64,000 nt of DNA from Pedobacter sp. ISL-64 (GTDB lineage Bacteria; Bacteroidota; Bacteroidia; Sphingobacteriales; Sphingobacteriaceae): assembly GCF_018613605.1 (NCBI RefSeq), contig NZ_JAGGPU010000001.1, positions 186,001-250,000 of the forward strand. Reading direction: 5' to 3'. Numbering within the stretch: position 1 is the stretch's first letter; the number at the start of each line of letters is the position of its first letter. A program made the translations under genes and the position numbers. The notes beneath the pieces are model-generated. The model ran no database searches and was not told the DNA's origin. It saw only the letters and a list, made by a program, of their open reading frames with translations. Below are positions 17,023 through 25,113 of this stretch, in pieces.

Positions 17023-18123
17023 TTATACCAATTCCATTAAAGCTTCTTTGCTAAAGCCTTTCAATTCTTCTGTAAGGTTGTTTTTAATTTTCTCTACCCA
17101 GTTCGGATCTGCTAAAAGCGGACGGCCAACTGCTACTAAATCGAAATCGCCACGGTCCATTCTGCGTACCAGTTCGTCTAATGAACTCGGCTGTGAACTC
17201 TGGCCTGCGAAAGCGCCAAAGAAATCGCCATCTAAACCAACTGAGCCCACTGAGATTGTCGCTTTTCCGGTTACTTTTTTAGCCCAACCTGCAAAATTTA
17301 AATCAGAACCTTCAAATTCAGGCTCCCAGAAACGGCGTTGCGAACAATGAAAAATATCAATTCCGGCCTCGGCCATTGGCGTTAACCACTGTTCCATTTC
17401 CTGTTCGTTTTTGGCCAACTTGAAATCGTAGGCAGCAGGTTTAAATTGTGATAAGCGGATAATTAAGGCGAAATCTTCTCCAACCCTTTTACGTACTTCT
17501 TTAATTACTTCAACACCAAAACGGGTACGTTCAGCTAAGGTTTTACCGCCATAAATATCGGTACGGTTGTTTGTACCCTCCCAAAAAAACTGATCGATCA
17601 GGTATTGGTGCGCGCCATGTATTTCAACAGTGTCAAAGCCCAGCGCTTTGGCATCTGCTGCCGCCTGGCCAAAAGCCGCAATGGTATCTGCAATGGCTGC
17701 ATCAGTCATCGGTACGCCGTTTTCGAAACCTGGCTTGTTTAAGCTTGATGGACCTTCAAAAGGTGTACTTGGCAACCAGCCAGATGCATGGTTATCCATA
17801 ATGCCCTGGTGCCAGATCTGTGGTCCCATTTTACCACCAGCCTGGTGTACACTTTTAATAACGTTCTCCCAGCCTGCTAAAGCTTCGGTACCATAAAAAT
17901 GTGGAATGTTAGGATCGGCAGAAGAAGATGGACGGTTAATTACGGTTCCTTCTGATAAGATTAAACCCACTTCACCAGCAGCTCTTTTTGCATAATAGCT
18001 AGCAACATCGGCTGTTGGCACGCCACCCGGAGAAAATGACCGCGTCATTGGGGCCATTACTATTCTGTTTTTGATATTTAATGTTTTAAGGCTAAAAGGC
18101 CTAAATAAACTATCTGTGTTCAT
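17023..18123 (-). CDS. Old Yellow Enzyme family NADH:flavin oxidoreductase (alkene reductase)
   Basis: A 366-residue FMN-dependent TIM barrel. It has the N-terminal NRIVMAPMTRS segment, the substrate-binding pair H169/H172 (HGAHQYLIDQF) and the FMN-phosphate region LVAVGRPLLADP. OYE enzymes reduce activated C=C bonds (enones, nitro compounds) with NAD(P)H in the cytoplasm. The length is normal. The ArsR-type regulator gene ends 11 bp upstream on the same strand, so the two form an operon transcribed from the palindrome-bearing promoter at 18442-18473. The regulator probably senses the enzyme's inducer; the electrophile itself cannot be read. Confidence 0.9.
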   Translation of the reverse strand: MNTDSLFRPFSLKTLNIKNRIVMAPMTRSFSPGGVPTADVASYYAKRAAGEVGLILSEGTVINRPSSSADPNIPHFYGTEALAGWENVIKSVHQAGGKMGPQIWHQGIMDNHASGWLPSTPFEGPSSLNKPGFENGVPMTDAAIADTIAAFGQAAADAKALGFDTVEIHGAHQYLIDQFFWEGTNNRTDIYGGKTLAERTRFGVEVIKEVRKRVGEDFALIIRLSQFKPAAYDFKLAKNEQEMEQWLTPMAEAGIDIFHCSQRRFWEPEFEGSDLNFAGWAKKVTGKATISVGSVGLDGDFFGAFAGQSSQPSSLDELVRRMDRGDFDLVAVGRPLLADPNWVEKIKNNLTEELKGFSKEALMELV

Positions 18124-18134
18124 ATGTTTCTAAA

Positions 18135-18437
18135 TTATAATTCGGTATTGATGATTTCGCTTAATTTTTCTAAGCCTTCTTTGTTGCGTTTGTAATAAGT
18201 CCATTGGCCTAAGCGCGTTGAACTGATTAAATCGGCACGCTGTAAAATAGACAGATATTCGGAAATGGTACTTTGTGATAAACCACTTTTAAGCTGAATC
18301 TGCCCAACGCAAACACCTACATTTTCAAAATCGGCATTGGGCTGTTCGGGAAAATGTAGCTCAGGGGCTTTTAACCAGCCTAAAATCTGTAAACGTGTTT
18401 TGTTCGAAAGGGCTTTGAATATTTCTACCTGATCCAT
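18135..18437 (-). CDS. ArsR family winged-helix regulator
   Basis: About 100 residues from ATG 18437 (MDQVEIFKALSNKTRL). The HTH is at SGLSQSTISEYLSILQRADLI, followed by the wing TRLGQWTYYKRN. The upstream in-frame ATG at 18473 is unlikely because the -7 promoter element lies between the two. Four residues of the region around the recognition helix flank a Cys (VGVCVGQIQ) that could sense metal or electrophile. It is the first gene of an operon with the OYE reductase, and its own promoter carries a dyad, so autoregulation is likely. Confidence 0.85.
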   Translation of the reverse strand: MDQVEIFKALSNKTRLQILGWLKAPELHFPEQPNADFENVGVCVGQIQLKSGLSQSTISEYLSILQRADLISSTRLGQWTYYKRNKEGLEKLSEIINTEL

Positions 18438-18441
18438 GGCA

Positions 18442-18473
18442 CAAATGTATATCGACTTTTCCCGATATGCCAA
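18442..18473 (-). promoter_or_regulatory. promoter and dyad operator of the arsR-OYE operon
   Basis: Reading leftward: TTG (18471-18473), a 21-nt spacer and TACATTTG (18442-18449), 4 nt before the ATG at 18437. Within the spacer is a perfect dyad, ATATCG-N8-CGATAT (18449-18468), where a bound repressor would block polymerase. The layout suggests a leaderless mRNA. Confidence 0.65.
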
Positions 18474-18867
18474 TTAAAAGAATAAAGTTTACAATTGGAT
18501 GTAAAACTGGGAGGTAGGTTAAAACGAATTATGGCACGAGTTGAAAGATTTTTCTTGTACTCTTATTGACGGATTGTAATATGACATATTTTAAAGAAGG
18601 GTCGTCCTTCCCGCGCAGGCGGGAATCTTAATGCAACATACAAACCCTACCGAGGCATTACGATTATTCATAAGTTTTCCTTTTTTCAGAGGCATTCATG
18701 AGCACTCCGTGGTTCCCAATCGAGTTGGGAATGACGTATCGCTGTGATTGGTTGCTGGATTTTTTAATAAAGACCTCTTAGAATAAGAATTGCAGATCAG
18801 TATTTTCTCTGTTCCTGTGGCTAATAATTAGGAAAAAATAAATGGTAAAATAGCCGAAAAAATGGCT
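18474..18867. repeat. intergenic stretch with REP-like palindromes
   Basis: No gene is seen. Two short inverted elements are present: TTCCCGCGCAGGCGGGAA near 18611-18628 and TTCCCAATCGAGTTGGGAA near 18714-18732. They resemble repeat fragments elsewhere in the window. Confidence 0.5.
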
Positions 18868-19158
18868 AAAAAAAGAACGGGGATAAATCATACCGACCTA
18901 TCCCCGTCATCTAAATTAACGCTCTCGTATATATAAACAGCAAAAAAGTCAATTTATTATATCAGGTGTAAATTTTTTTGATTTTATTCAAAATTGATCT
19001 CTTAAATGAAAGAGAGATGCTTTGAGCGTATTAAATTATTCGGCAAAAAAAGAACGGGGATAAATCATACCGACCTATCCCCGTCATCTAAATTAACGCT
19101 CTCGTATATATAAACAACCAAAAAGGTGATTTATTATATTTGATGTAAAATATTTTTT
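18868..19158 (-). terminator. duplicated terminator region (177-bp spacing)
   Basis: Two near-identical blocks (18868-18981 and 19045-19158). Each has, on the minus strand, the word GAGAGCGTTAATTTAGAT, then a 9-bp stem (ACGGGGATA/TATCCCCGT at 18877-18907 and 19054-19084), then TTCTTTTTTT. These are tandem intrinsic terminators for the histone-like gene, whose stop codon borders the second block. Confidence 0.75.
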
Positions 19159-19691
19159 TATTTTTTTGCTGCAGGCTTTTTTGCTGCTGCTTTTGCTTTC
19201 TTTTCAACTACCGGAACCTCTTCGATTGCTTCCGCTTTTTTCTTTGCAGGCACCTTAGCTTTTTTAACTTCTACAGTTGGTTCTTCAATTGCTTCAGCTT
19301 TCTTTTTAGCAGGTGCTTTTGCTTTTTTAACCTCAGCAGACACTTCTTCAGCTACAGTTTCTTTCTTCTTAGCTGGAGCCTTCGCTTTTTTAACTTCGGT
19401 AACCGGTGCTTCAACAACAGGTTCTTCTTTAACCTCTACTGCTTTCGGAGCACGATCTTGTTGAAGATAGTTTGCCAGGATCTGTCGTAAATATACCTCT
19501 GGTTTCGGCATGTTGATGATGGTTCCAGGTTCTTTATCCTGAGATTGTTTAATGTAAGCCGATTTAATTTTGCCCCAATCTTTAGAGTAAAGTCTGATAA
19601 ACATCTCCACAAATTGTTCGTCTGTATATTTTTTAGGCAACCTACCCAGCACTGCCTGAATTTTTTCTTCTTTTTTATGTAATACCGCCAT
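19158..19691 (-). CDS. histone H1-like Lys/Ala-rich DNA-binding protein
   Basis: About 177 residues from ATG 19691. The N-terminal 80 residues form a small folded domain of unknown family (LGRLPKKYTDEQFVEMFIRLY). The rest is four imperfect repeats of Lys/Ala/Pro-rich sequence (EVKKAKAPAKKK) spaced by acidic EEP/EEVP segments, ending AAKKPAAKK. Such tails resemble bacterial histone H1-like proteins that bind DNA non-specifically. The TTG at 19709 lies inside the -7 element TATCTTTG (19707-19714) and is unlikely as a start. It is a single gene ending at tandem terminators. Nucleoid binding is an inference from composition. Confidence 0.75.
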   Translation of the reverse strand: MAVLHKKEEKIQAVLGRLPKKYTDEQFVEMFIRLYSKDWGKIKSAYIKQSQDKEPGTIINMPKPEVYLRQILANYLQQDRAPKAVEVKEEPVVEAPVTEVKKAKAPAKKKETVAEEVSAEVKKAKAPAKKKAEAIEEPTVEVKKAKVPAKKKAEAIEEVPVVEKKAKAAAKKPAAKK

Positions 19692-19787
19692 CGATTTTAT
19701 TTTGTACAAAGATAGCCGAATTTTATCATTATCAGTTTTTTGCTTTTTTTAGCAAAATGGATGGTCTAGCAGATCAAATTTGGCGGT

Positions 19788-20186
19788 CTAAAGTGAGGTC
19801 GCCATTTCTGCTTCAACCAACTCGCTTTTTCTGTTTTTAACCAACCGTTCGCGATGTTTTAATCCCCAATCCCTTAGTTCATCAATTACTCTTTCAAGCG
19901 ATTCACTATAAGGGGTAAGCTCGTAAGTTACGGTAACCGGAGTGGTAGAAAATACTTTCCGGATCACAAATTCATTTAATTCTAAATCTTTAAGTTCTTT
20001 CGATAATATTTTGGGCGTAATTTCTCCAAGTGATTTTTGGATCTCATTAAAACGCAGTGGTCCTTCTTGCAGAGAAATAATCAGGGGAAGTTTCCACTTA
20101 CCATTTAACACATAGAGCGCATCCTTTACCGCATTTAAACTTGCTGTACAGGTTTCTAGATTACGGTGTTCTTTTCTTGGTCCCAT
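19788..20186 (-). CDS. HxlR/DUF24 family transcriptional regulator
   Basis: A 132-residue winged-helix protein with the family core LNGKWKLPLIISL, RFNEIQKSLGEITPKILSKELKDLE and the wing before YELTPYS. C13, near the N-terminus, sits where redox-sensing members such as YodB carry their reactive Cys. It is divergent from the DoxX gene. A perfect palindrome (20210-20229) between them overlaps the expected -33 region of this gene, and its -7 element TACCTTTG (20191-20198) ends 4 nt before the ATG. It probably represses doxX and itself. Confidence 0.88.
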   Translation of the reverse strand: MGPRKEHRNLETCTASLNAVKDALYVLNGKWKLPLIISLQEGPLRFNEIQKSLGEITPKILSKELKDLELNEFVIRKVFSTTPVTVTYELTPYSESLERVIDELRDWGLKHRERLVKNRKSELVEAEMATSL

Positions 20187-20190
20187 AATA

Positions 20191-20229
20191 CAAAGGTATA
20201 AGCTTTCGTAAAGGATAGCACTATCCTTT
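20191..20229 (-). promoter_or_regulatory. hxlR promoter and perfect palindromic operator
   Basis: The minus-strand -7 element TACCTTTG is at 20191-20198. The palindrome AAAGGATAG-CA-CTATCCTTT spans 20210-20229, over the -33 region. On the other side it lies about 35 bp before the doxX -7 element TAAGTTTG (20264-20271), so one bound dimer could control both genes. Confidence 0.65.
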
Positions 20230-20286
20230 GGGATACTAATATCTTTTAGATAGTAAAACTACATAAGTTTGCATCAAAAAAATAAT

Positions 20287-20661
20287 ATGAAAACAAAAAC
20301 AATCAAAATTATTTACTGGATATCCTCTGCTTTGGTTTCGTTAATGATGACTTTCTCGGCCTATTCCTATCTAACTAATGAAACCATTAAACAGGCTTTT
20401 CATCACCTTGGCTTTCCTGATTATTTTAGGGTAGAATTAGCCGTTGCCAAAATTTTAGGCGCTGTTTTATTACTGTTGCCGATAAAAGGGCAATGGAAAG
20501 AATGGGCATATGCAGGTTTTGCATTTACATTTGTTTCGGCATTTATTGCGCATACGGCATCGGGCGATCCAATCAATAACCGCGTTGGTCCGGTTGTATT
20601 TTTAATCGTGTTATTGCTGTCGTATTTTACCTATCACAAAGCGAAGGCGGCATCTGTTTAG
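20287..20661 (+). CDS. DoxX-like membrane protein
   Basis: About 124 residues from ATG 20287 with four predicted transmembrane helices (IIYWISSALVSLMMTFSAYSY, LAVAKILGAVLLLLP, WAYAGFAFTFVSAFIAHTA, VVFLIVLLLSYFTY). This is the DoxX/DoxD layout. Family members are inner-membrane proteins linked to thiol or quinone redox balance, but the biochemical role here is open. A TTG start at 20269 overlaps the -7 element and is rejected. It is divergent from an HxlR regulator, a common pairing for electrophile-response genes. Confidence 0.82.
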   Translation: MKTKTIKIIYWISSALVSLMMTFSAYSYLTNETIKQAFHHLGFPDYFRVELAVAKILGAVLLLLPIKGQWKEWAYAGFAFTFVSAFIAHTASGDPINNRVGPVVFLIVLLLSYFTYHKAKAASV

Positions 20662-20768
20662 ATGAAGCACTGAAATTTTTTCGGCGTTTATAAAACGATT
20701 TAGTTGTGTTTGCAACAAATTAATTGATGAAACTGGATCTTTCGGCTTTTTATTTTAATTTAGGTAAT

Positions 20769-22457
20769 ATGCGCACATTTACCAAATATTCTGGCCTGTT
20801 TTTAATCTTTATTGTAGCTGTTTTAACCGCTTTTACCGATAAACCCAAGCCAAAGAAAGCTGCTGATAAAAGACCCAATATCATTGTCATCCTTGCCGAT
20901 GATCTGGGGTTTTCTGATATCGGCTGTTATGGCGGAGAAATTAAAACACCAAATATCGATTATCTGGCGAGCCATGGTGTCCGTTTCAAAAATTTTTATA
21001 ATACTTCTCGTTGCTGTCCAACACGTGCAGCCTTATTAACCGGGCTTTATAACCACAACGCTGGCATTGGCGAAATGACTACCGATCGAGGTGTTGAAGG
21101 ATATCGTGGTGCCATTACCAAAAATACAGTAACGCTGGCAGAGGTTCTAAAAGGAGCAGGATACAGGACGGCAATGTCGGGTAAATGGCATGTTGCAAAT
21201 ACCATAGAACAACCTACACCGCAAGCGCAGCTAGACTGGCTAAACCATAAAACATCTTTTCCTTTGTTTTCTCCAATTGATCAATACCCAACCAGCAGAG
21301 GCTTTGAGAAATTCTTCGGAACACTTTGGGGAGTGGTCGATTTTTTTGACCCTTTTAGTTTGGTAAGTGGTACAACGCCGATTAAAGAGGTACCTAAAGA
21401 TTATTACCATACGGACGCCATTAACGATACTGCTGCGAGTTACATCCGTGAATTTAGCAAAGGTGATAAGCCATTTTTTCTCTATGTAGCTGAAAATGCG
21501 CCGCATTGGCCATTGCAGGCAAAACCAGATGATATCGCGAAATATAAAGATACCTACAAAGTTGGGTGGGATGCCATTCGTGAGGCGAGATATCAGCGAA
21601 TGGTAGAGATGGGGTTGATCGATCCTAAAACAGCTCCTTTATCTCCACGCAAATCGACCATGAAATGGGAAGATAATCCTACAAAAGCATTTGATGAAAT
21701 GGCAATGGCTGTACACGCAGCAATGATTGATCGGATGGACCAAGGTATCGGGCGGATTATTAAAGCCCTAAAAGAAACCAATCAATTGGATAATACATTG
21801 ATTGTGTTTTTGAGCGATAATGGTGCAAGTCCTGAAGATGCAATGCGCTATGGGCCAGGTTTCGACCGTCCAAGTGAAACAAGGGCTGGCGAAAAAATTG
21901 CCTATCCCATTTATAAGAAAGTAATGCCGGGTCCGCAAACCAGTTATACCTCAATCGGACCAATTTGGGCAAATGTAGCCAATACGCCCTATCAACTGGC
22001 AAAATCACAATCGTACGAAGGTGGCGTGCATACGCCGATGATTGCCTTCTGGCCAAAAGGTATCGCTGCCAAAAAAGGAAGTTATAGCAATCAGGTAGGG
22101 CATGTAATGGATTTTATGAGCACTTTTGTCGAACTTGCCAATGCGAAGTATCCCGGCAGCTATATGGGCAACACTATTAAGCCAATGCAAGGAATGAGTT
22201 TGGTGCCTGCTTTAAAAGGAAAGGTACCAAAAGGACACGAAATCTTATTTAACGAACATTTTAACGCCAGTTTTGTGCGCTCCGGCGATTGGAAAATGGT
22301 TAATCTTTCTGGCGATTCTACCTGGCATCTCTATAACATTAAAAATGATCAGACCGAATTGAACGATGTTGCGGCTCAGCATCCTGATAAGGTAAAAGAA
22401 CTAGATGCAAAATGGCAAGGCTGGGCAAAGGAAAACCATGTACTACCTAAGAAATAA
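20769..22457 (+). CDS. secreted arylsulfatase
   Basis: About 562 residues from ATG 20769, which directly precedes a signal peptide (GLFLIFIVAVLTAFT); an ATG at 20727 would add 14 residues. It is a type I sulfatase: metal ligands in ILADDLGFSDIG, the formylglycine site C-C-P-T-R (first Cys is C82) in SRCCPTRAALLTG, and the SGKWH and DNGASPED motifs. The catalytic Cys must be oxidised by a maturase, and none is encoded in this window. The chain is the size of the AtsA-type arylsulfatases. It acts in the periplasm. It is a single gene on the plus strand after doxX; no polysaccharide locus adjoins. Confidence 0.92.
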   Translation: MRTFTKYSGLFLIFIVAVLTAFTDKPKPKKAADKRPNIIVILADDLGFSDIGCYGGEIKTPNIDYLASHGVRFKNFYNTSRCCPTRAALLTGLYNHNAGIGEMTTDRGVEGYRGAITKNTVTLAEVLKGAGYRTAMSGKWHVANTIEQPTPQAQLDWLNHKTSFPLFSPIDQYPTSRGFEKFFGTLWGVVDFFDPFSLVSGTTPIKEVPKDYYHTDAINDTAASYIREFSKGDKPFFLYVAENAPHWPLQAKPDDIAKYKDTYKVGWDAIREARYQRMVEMGLIDPKTAPLSPRKSTMKWEDNPTKAFDEMAMAVHAAMIDRMDQGIGRIIKALKETNQLDNTLIVFLSDNGASPEDAMRYGPGFDRPSETRAGEKIAYPIYKKVMPGPQTSYTSIGPIWANVANTPYQLAKSQSYEGGVHTPMIAFWPKGIAAKKGSYSNQVGHVMDFMSTFVELANAKYPGSYMGNTIKPMQGMSLVPALKGKVPKGHEILFNEHFNASFVRSGDWKMVNLSGDSTWHLYNIKNDQTELNDVAAQHPDKVKELDAKWQGWAKENHVLPKK

Positions 22458-22535
22458 ATTAAAGTTGATCATCCTTGCCTGAAGGCTTTTTTATCAACTG
22501 CTTGCCCGGATTCTCGGGTAGGTAGACATCAATAA

Positions 22536-22730
22536 TTACTTTTTCCAGTCTTTTTGCATTTTTTTATAGGCTTTCCTACTAATTTTTGATTTCTTCTTAG
22601 ACCTCGATTTCCCTTTCGTCTTTCGGGCATTAATATTGTTTACCAATGAATTTTTAACACCGAGCTTATTCTTTTTTCCGCTTTTCTTTTTCTTTTTTTT
22701 ATTTTTTCCTTTTTTCTTTTCTTTCGCCAT
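22536..22730 (-). CDS. small, highly basic lysine-rich protein
   Basis: A 64-residue protein in which about half the residues are Lys or Arg (KKKKKKSGKK near the start, KGKSRSKKKSK near the end), with a short uncharged middle (LGVKNSLVNNINA). It starts with ATG at 22730. The composition suggests nucleic-acid or ribosome binding. The uncharged middle and ordered ending (KAYKKMQKDWKK) argue against a chance open frame in A-rich DNA. No family is recognised. It is a single gene converging on the sulfatase. Confidence 0.6.
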   Translation of the reverse strand: MAKEKKKGKNKKKKKKSGKKNKLGVKNSLVNNINARKTKGKSRSKKKSKISRKAYKKMQKDWKK

Positions 22731-22878
22731 AACCCAAGTATTTACTAATTAATTAACAGCAGATTGTACTTAAAAGTTCTGATAAACCAATTGAGCTTTT
22801 TAACAAAGTAAATTGAGCCTTAAAGCAAAGCTTCACCTCGATTATCAGCCTACCTTTGATTCATAAAATATAGAAAAA

Positions 22879-23757
22879 ATGAAAAAAGTTTGGTTTATAA
22901 CAGGTAGTTCCCGTGGATTGGGACGTGACCTAACAGCACAAGTATTGGCAAAAGGCGACTTGGTTGCGGCAACAGCAAGAAATACAGCAGCTTTAAAAGA
23001 TCTTGTAGAAAAATATCCTGATCAGATTTTTCCGATCACTTTAGATGTTACCGATTACGATCAGGTGTATTTGGCAGTAGAATCGGCTGTAGCCCATTTT
23101 GGAAAAATAGATGTTTTAGTTAACAATGCGGGTTTTGGTATTGTTGGTGCAGCAGAAGCTTTTACTGAAGAACAGGTGCGCAGTCAGTTGGAAACGAATT
23201 TATATGCACCGATCGAAATTACGAGAGCTGTATTGCCATTTATGCGCAAACAACGTTCGGGCAGAATTCTTCAAATCAGCTCGATAGGCGGGCGAGTAGG
23301 TAATGCCGGGGTGAGTATTTATCAGGCTGCAAAGTTTGGGTTGAGCGGCTTTAGTGAATCCCTGGCAAAAGAAGTAGTGGATTTAGGGATTTATGTAACC
23401 TGTGTAGAACCTGGCGGTTTTCGTACCGATTGGGCTGGTGCCTCAATGTCATATGCACCTCGCGTTGAAGGGTACGAATCTACTGTAGAAAAGCGCTCAG
23501 ATTTTTTCCAAAGCGGTAACTTTATACCGATGGGCGATCCGCAAAAAGCAGCGAAAGCCATGTTGGCACTGGTAGAGCACCCTGAGCCACCCGTACACCT
23601 GGTATTTGGAAGTGAAGCCATTGGAATGCTTAAACATGCTGATGCTACCAGAACTGCCGAAATGGAGAAATGGATGGACGTAAGTTTATCCACAGATCAT
23701 GATGAGGCTGAGAATTTTTTGGCAACTGATCTGGGTAAATCTTTTACTAAAGAATAG
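22879..23757 (+). CDS. short-chain dehydrogenase/reductase
   Basis: A 292-residue classical SDR: cofactor motif TGSSRGLG near the N-terminus, NNAG (VLVNNAGFG), catalytic Ser in ISSIGG and the YxxxK pair in YQAAKFG. It uses NAD(P)H in the cytoplasm; the substrate is unknown. It is longer than the usual 250 residues through its C-terminal extension, a feature of the group annotated as SDR oxidoreductases with a variable lid. A -7 element TACCTTTG is at 22851-22858. An AraC-type regulator follows on the same strand. Confidence 0.88.
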   Translation: MKKVWFITGSSRGLGRDLTAQVLAKGDLVAATARNTAALKDLVEKYPDQIFPITLDVTDYDQVYLAVESAVAHFGKIDVLVNNAGFGIVGAAEAFTEEQVRSQLETNLYAPIEITRAVLPFMRKQRSGRILQISSIGGRVGNAGVSIYQAAKFGLSGFSESLAKEVVDLGIYVTCVEPGGFRTDWAGASMSYAPRVEGYESTVEKRSDFFQSGNFIPMGDPQKAAKAMLALVEHPEPPVHLVFGSEAIGMLKHADATRTAEMEKWMDVSLSTDHDEAENFLATDLGKSFTKE

Positions 23758-23788
23758 TTTCATTAATCCTCCAGCTTTCGTAAATATA

Positions 23789-23869
23789 TTAACCACAGAT
23801 GCACACAGAAAACACAGATTTTAGCAGCGTCATATTTTATCTGTGTGCATCCTTTTTATCTGTGGTTAA
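23789..23869. repeat. imperfect inverted repeat (ATCTGTGGTTAA type)
   Basis: TTAACCACAGAT (23789-23800) and ATCTGTGGTTAA (23858-23869) are perfect outer arms. GCACACAGA and ATCTGTGTGC form a second inner arm pair, giving a cruciform-like hairpin of 81 nt between the SDR and AraC genes. It may end the SDR transcript. Confidence 0.7.
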
Positions 23870-23895
23870 ATGTTAAATCCATAAATTTGATCAAG

Positions 23896-24699
23896 ATGTC
23901 AAATCAAATCAAAAGCCCAAATATCCTGTATTCGTGTTATGCCCAGAAAAGTAGTGAGGGCGAACAGTTTATTCCCAATCATTCGCTGGGATTGGTTATT
24001 GCGGGTACATCTGAAATTTTTATCGGAGGAGAGAAATTCGTGTTTTCGGATGGTGATTTTCGTTTTTTCAGGCGAAATCAATTAGCCCGGTATACCAAAT
24101 ACCCGCCAACAAGAGGAGAGTTTAAGTCGATTAGCATAAACATCGACCAGGATATTCTGCACAGCATCAGCAATGAATATGATCTGCATATGCAAAAGCC
24201 CAATCAGGATATTAAAGGTCTGGCGCTAGCGGCCAATGGTCTTTTAAAAAATTATATCGATTCGATATGGCCATATTTAGACGGAAATAACGAATTTAAT
24301 CAGGCTTTGATCGATTTAAAAGTTAAAGAAGCGGTAATGATTTTATTGCAGACCAACCCAATATTAAAAGATGTGCTTTTCGATTTTTCGGAACCTGGAA
24401 AAATTGATTTGGAAGCCTATATGAACGCCAATTATAAGTTTAATGTAGATATTAACCGTTTTGCTTATTTAACAGGAAGAAGTTTGGCCACATTTAAAAG
24501 AGATTTTGAGAAGATCTTTAACCTTTCGCCCAATCGCTGGCTACAGAAAAAGCGCTTGAATGATGCCTATTATCTCCTAACCGAAAAAGGCTGGAAATCA
24601 TCAGATGTGTACCTCGAAGTTGGTTTTAAAGACCTGTCGCATTTCTCTTTCGCTTTTAAAAAAGCTTATGGCATGGCGCCATCCAGGGTAGGTATGTAA
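23896..24699 (+). CDS. AraC family transcriptional regulator
   Basis: About 267 residues from ATG 23896. An N-terminal ligand-type domain is followed by two C-terminal HTH motifs (about 175-260: VDINRFAYLTGRSLATFKRDF and SSDVYLEVGFKDLSHFSFAFKKAYG). An ATG at 23845 would add 17 residues but precedes the -7 element TAAATTTG (23882-23889); the later ATG starts 6 nt after it, giving a leaderless mRNA. It follows the SDR gene and may regulate it. The inducer is unknown. Confidence 0.85.
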   Translation: MSNQIKSPNILYSCYAQKSSEGEQFIPNHSLGLVIAGTSEIFIGGEKFVFSDGDFRFFRRNQLARYTKYPPTRGEFKSISINIDQDILHSISNEYDLHMQKPNQDIKGLALAANGLLKNYIDSIWPYLDGNNEFNQALIDLKVKEAVMILLQTNPILKDVLFDFSEPGKIDLEAYMNANYKFNVDINRFAYLTGRSLATFKRDFEKIFNLSPNRWLQKKRLNDAYYLLTEKGWKSSDVYLEVGFKDLSHFSFAFKKAYGMAPSRVGM

Positions 24700-24716
24700 T
24701 TTATTCTGGGAGGTAT

Positions 24717-24797
24717 CGTCATCTCGACCGTAGTGGAGAGATCTTTTAACATAGTTCAAAGATTTCTCCATTGCGTTGCGCTTCAGTCGAAATGACG
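24717..24797. repeat. REP-like inverted repeat (CGTCATTTCGA family)
   Basis: ATCGTCATCTCGACCGTAGTGG is answered by CGCTTCAGTCGAAATGACGAT, with an inner AAAGATTTCTC/GAGATCTTTT pairing. It separates the convergent AraC and CDGSH genes and probably folds into a long hairpin. Confidence 0.7.
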
Positions 24798-24804
24798 ATT
24801 GACC

Positions 24805-25029
24805 TTACACCTTTTTTGGAGGAAGATCAAAGGCTACTGCCTCATGCTCAAAATGGCCGTTATGTGCACCATCGCAAAAAGGCTTGTTTTTTGATAAACC
24901 ACAACGGCAGATCGAAAGTACTTCTCTGCCCTGTAAGCCATAAATATTTCCGTTTCTATCTACAATTTCGAAATCGCCCTCAATTTTAACAGAGCCGTTA
25001 TTGTTAATGGTAAGTTTTGTTTTAGACAT
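24805..25029 (-). CDS. CDGSH-type iron-sulfur protein
   Basis: A 74-residue protein with one complete CDGSH domain: ligands C-x-C-x2-S-x3-P-x-C-D-G-x-H (CRCGLSKNKPFCDGAH). The family binds a [2Fe-2S] cluster through three Cys and one His and takes part in redox or iron-sulfur transfer. It is a free-standing cytoplasmic form. The -7 element TAGTTTTG (25048-25055 on the minus strand) lies 18 nt before the ATG. Confidence 0.93.
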   Translation of the reverse strand: MSKTKLTINNNGSVKIEGDFEIVDRNGNIYGLQGREVLSICRCGLSKNKPFCDGAHNGHFEHEAVAFDLPPKKV

Positions 25030-25113
25030 GTATGTGTTAGTTTAATGCAAAACTAAAGGATTGAAATGGTAATTTCTGAACGGTTTTCTATTTAGAAACA
25101 TTCTCTTCTTGGT

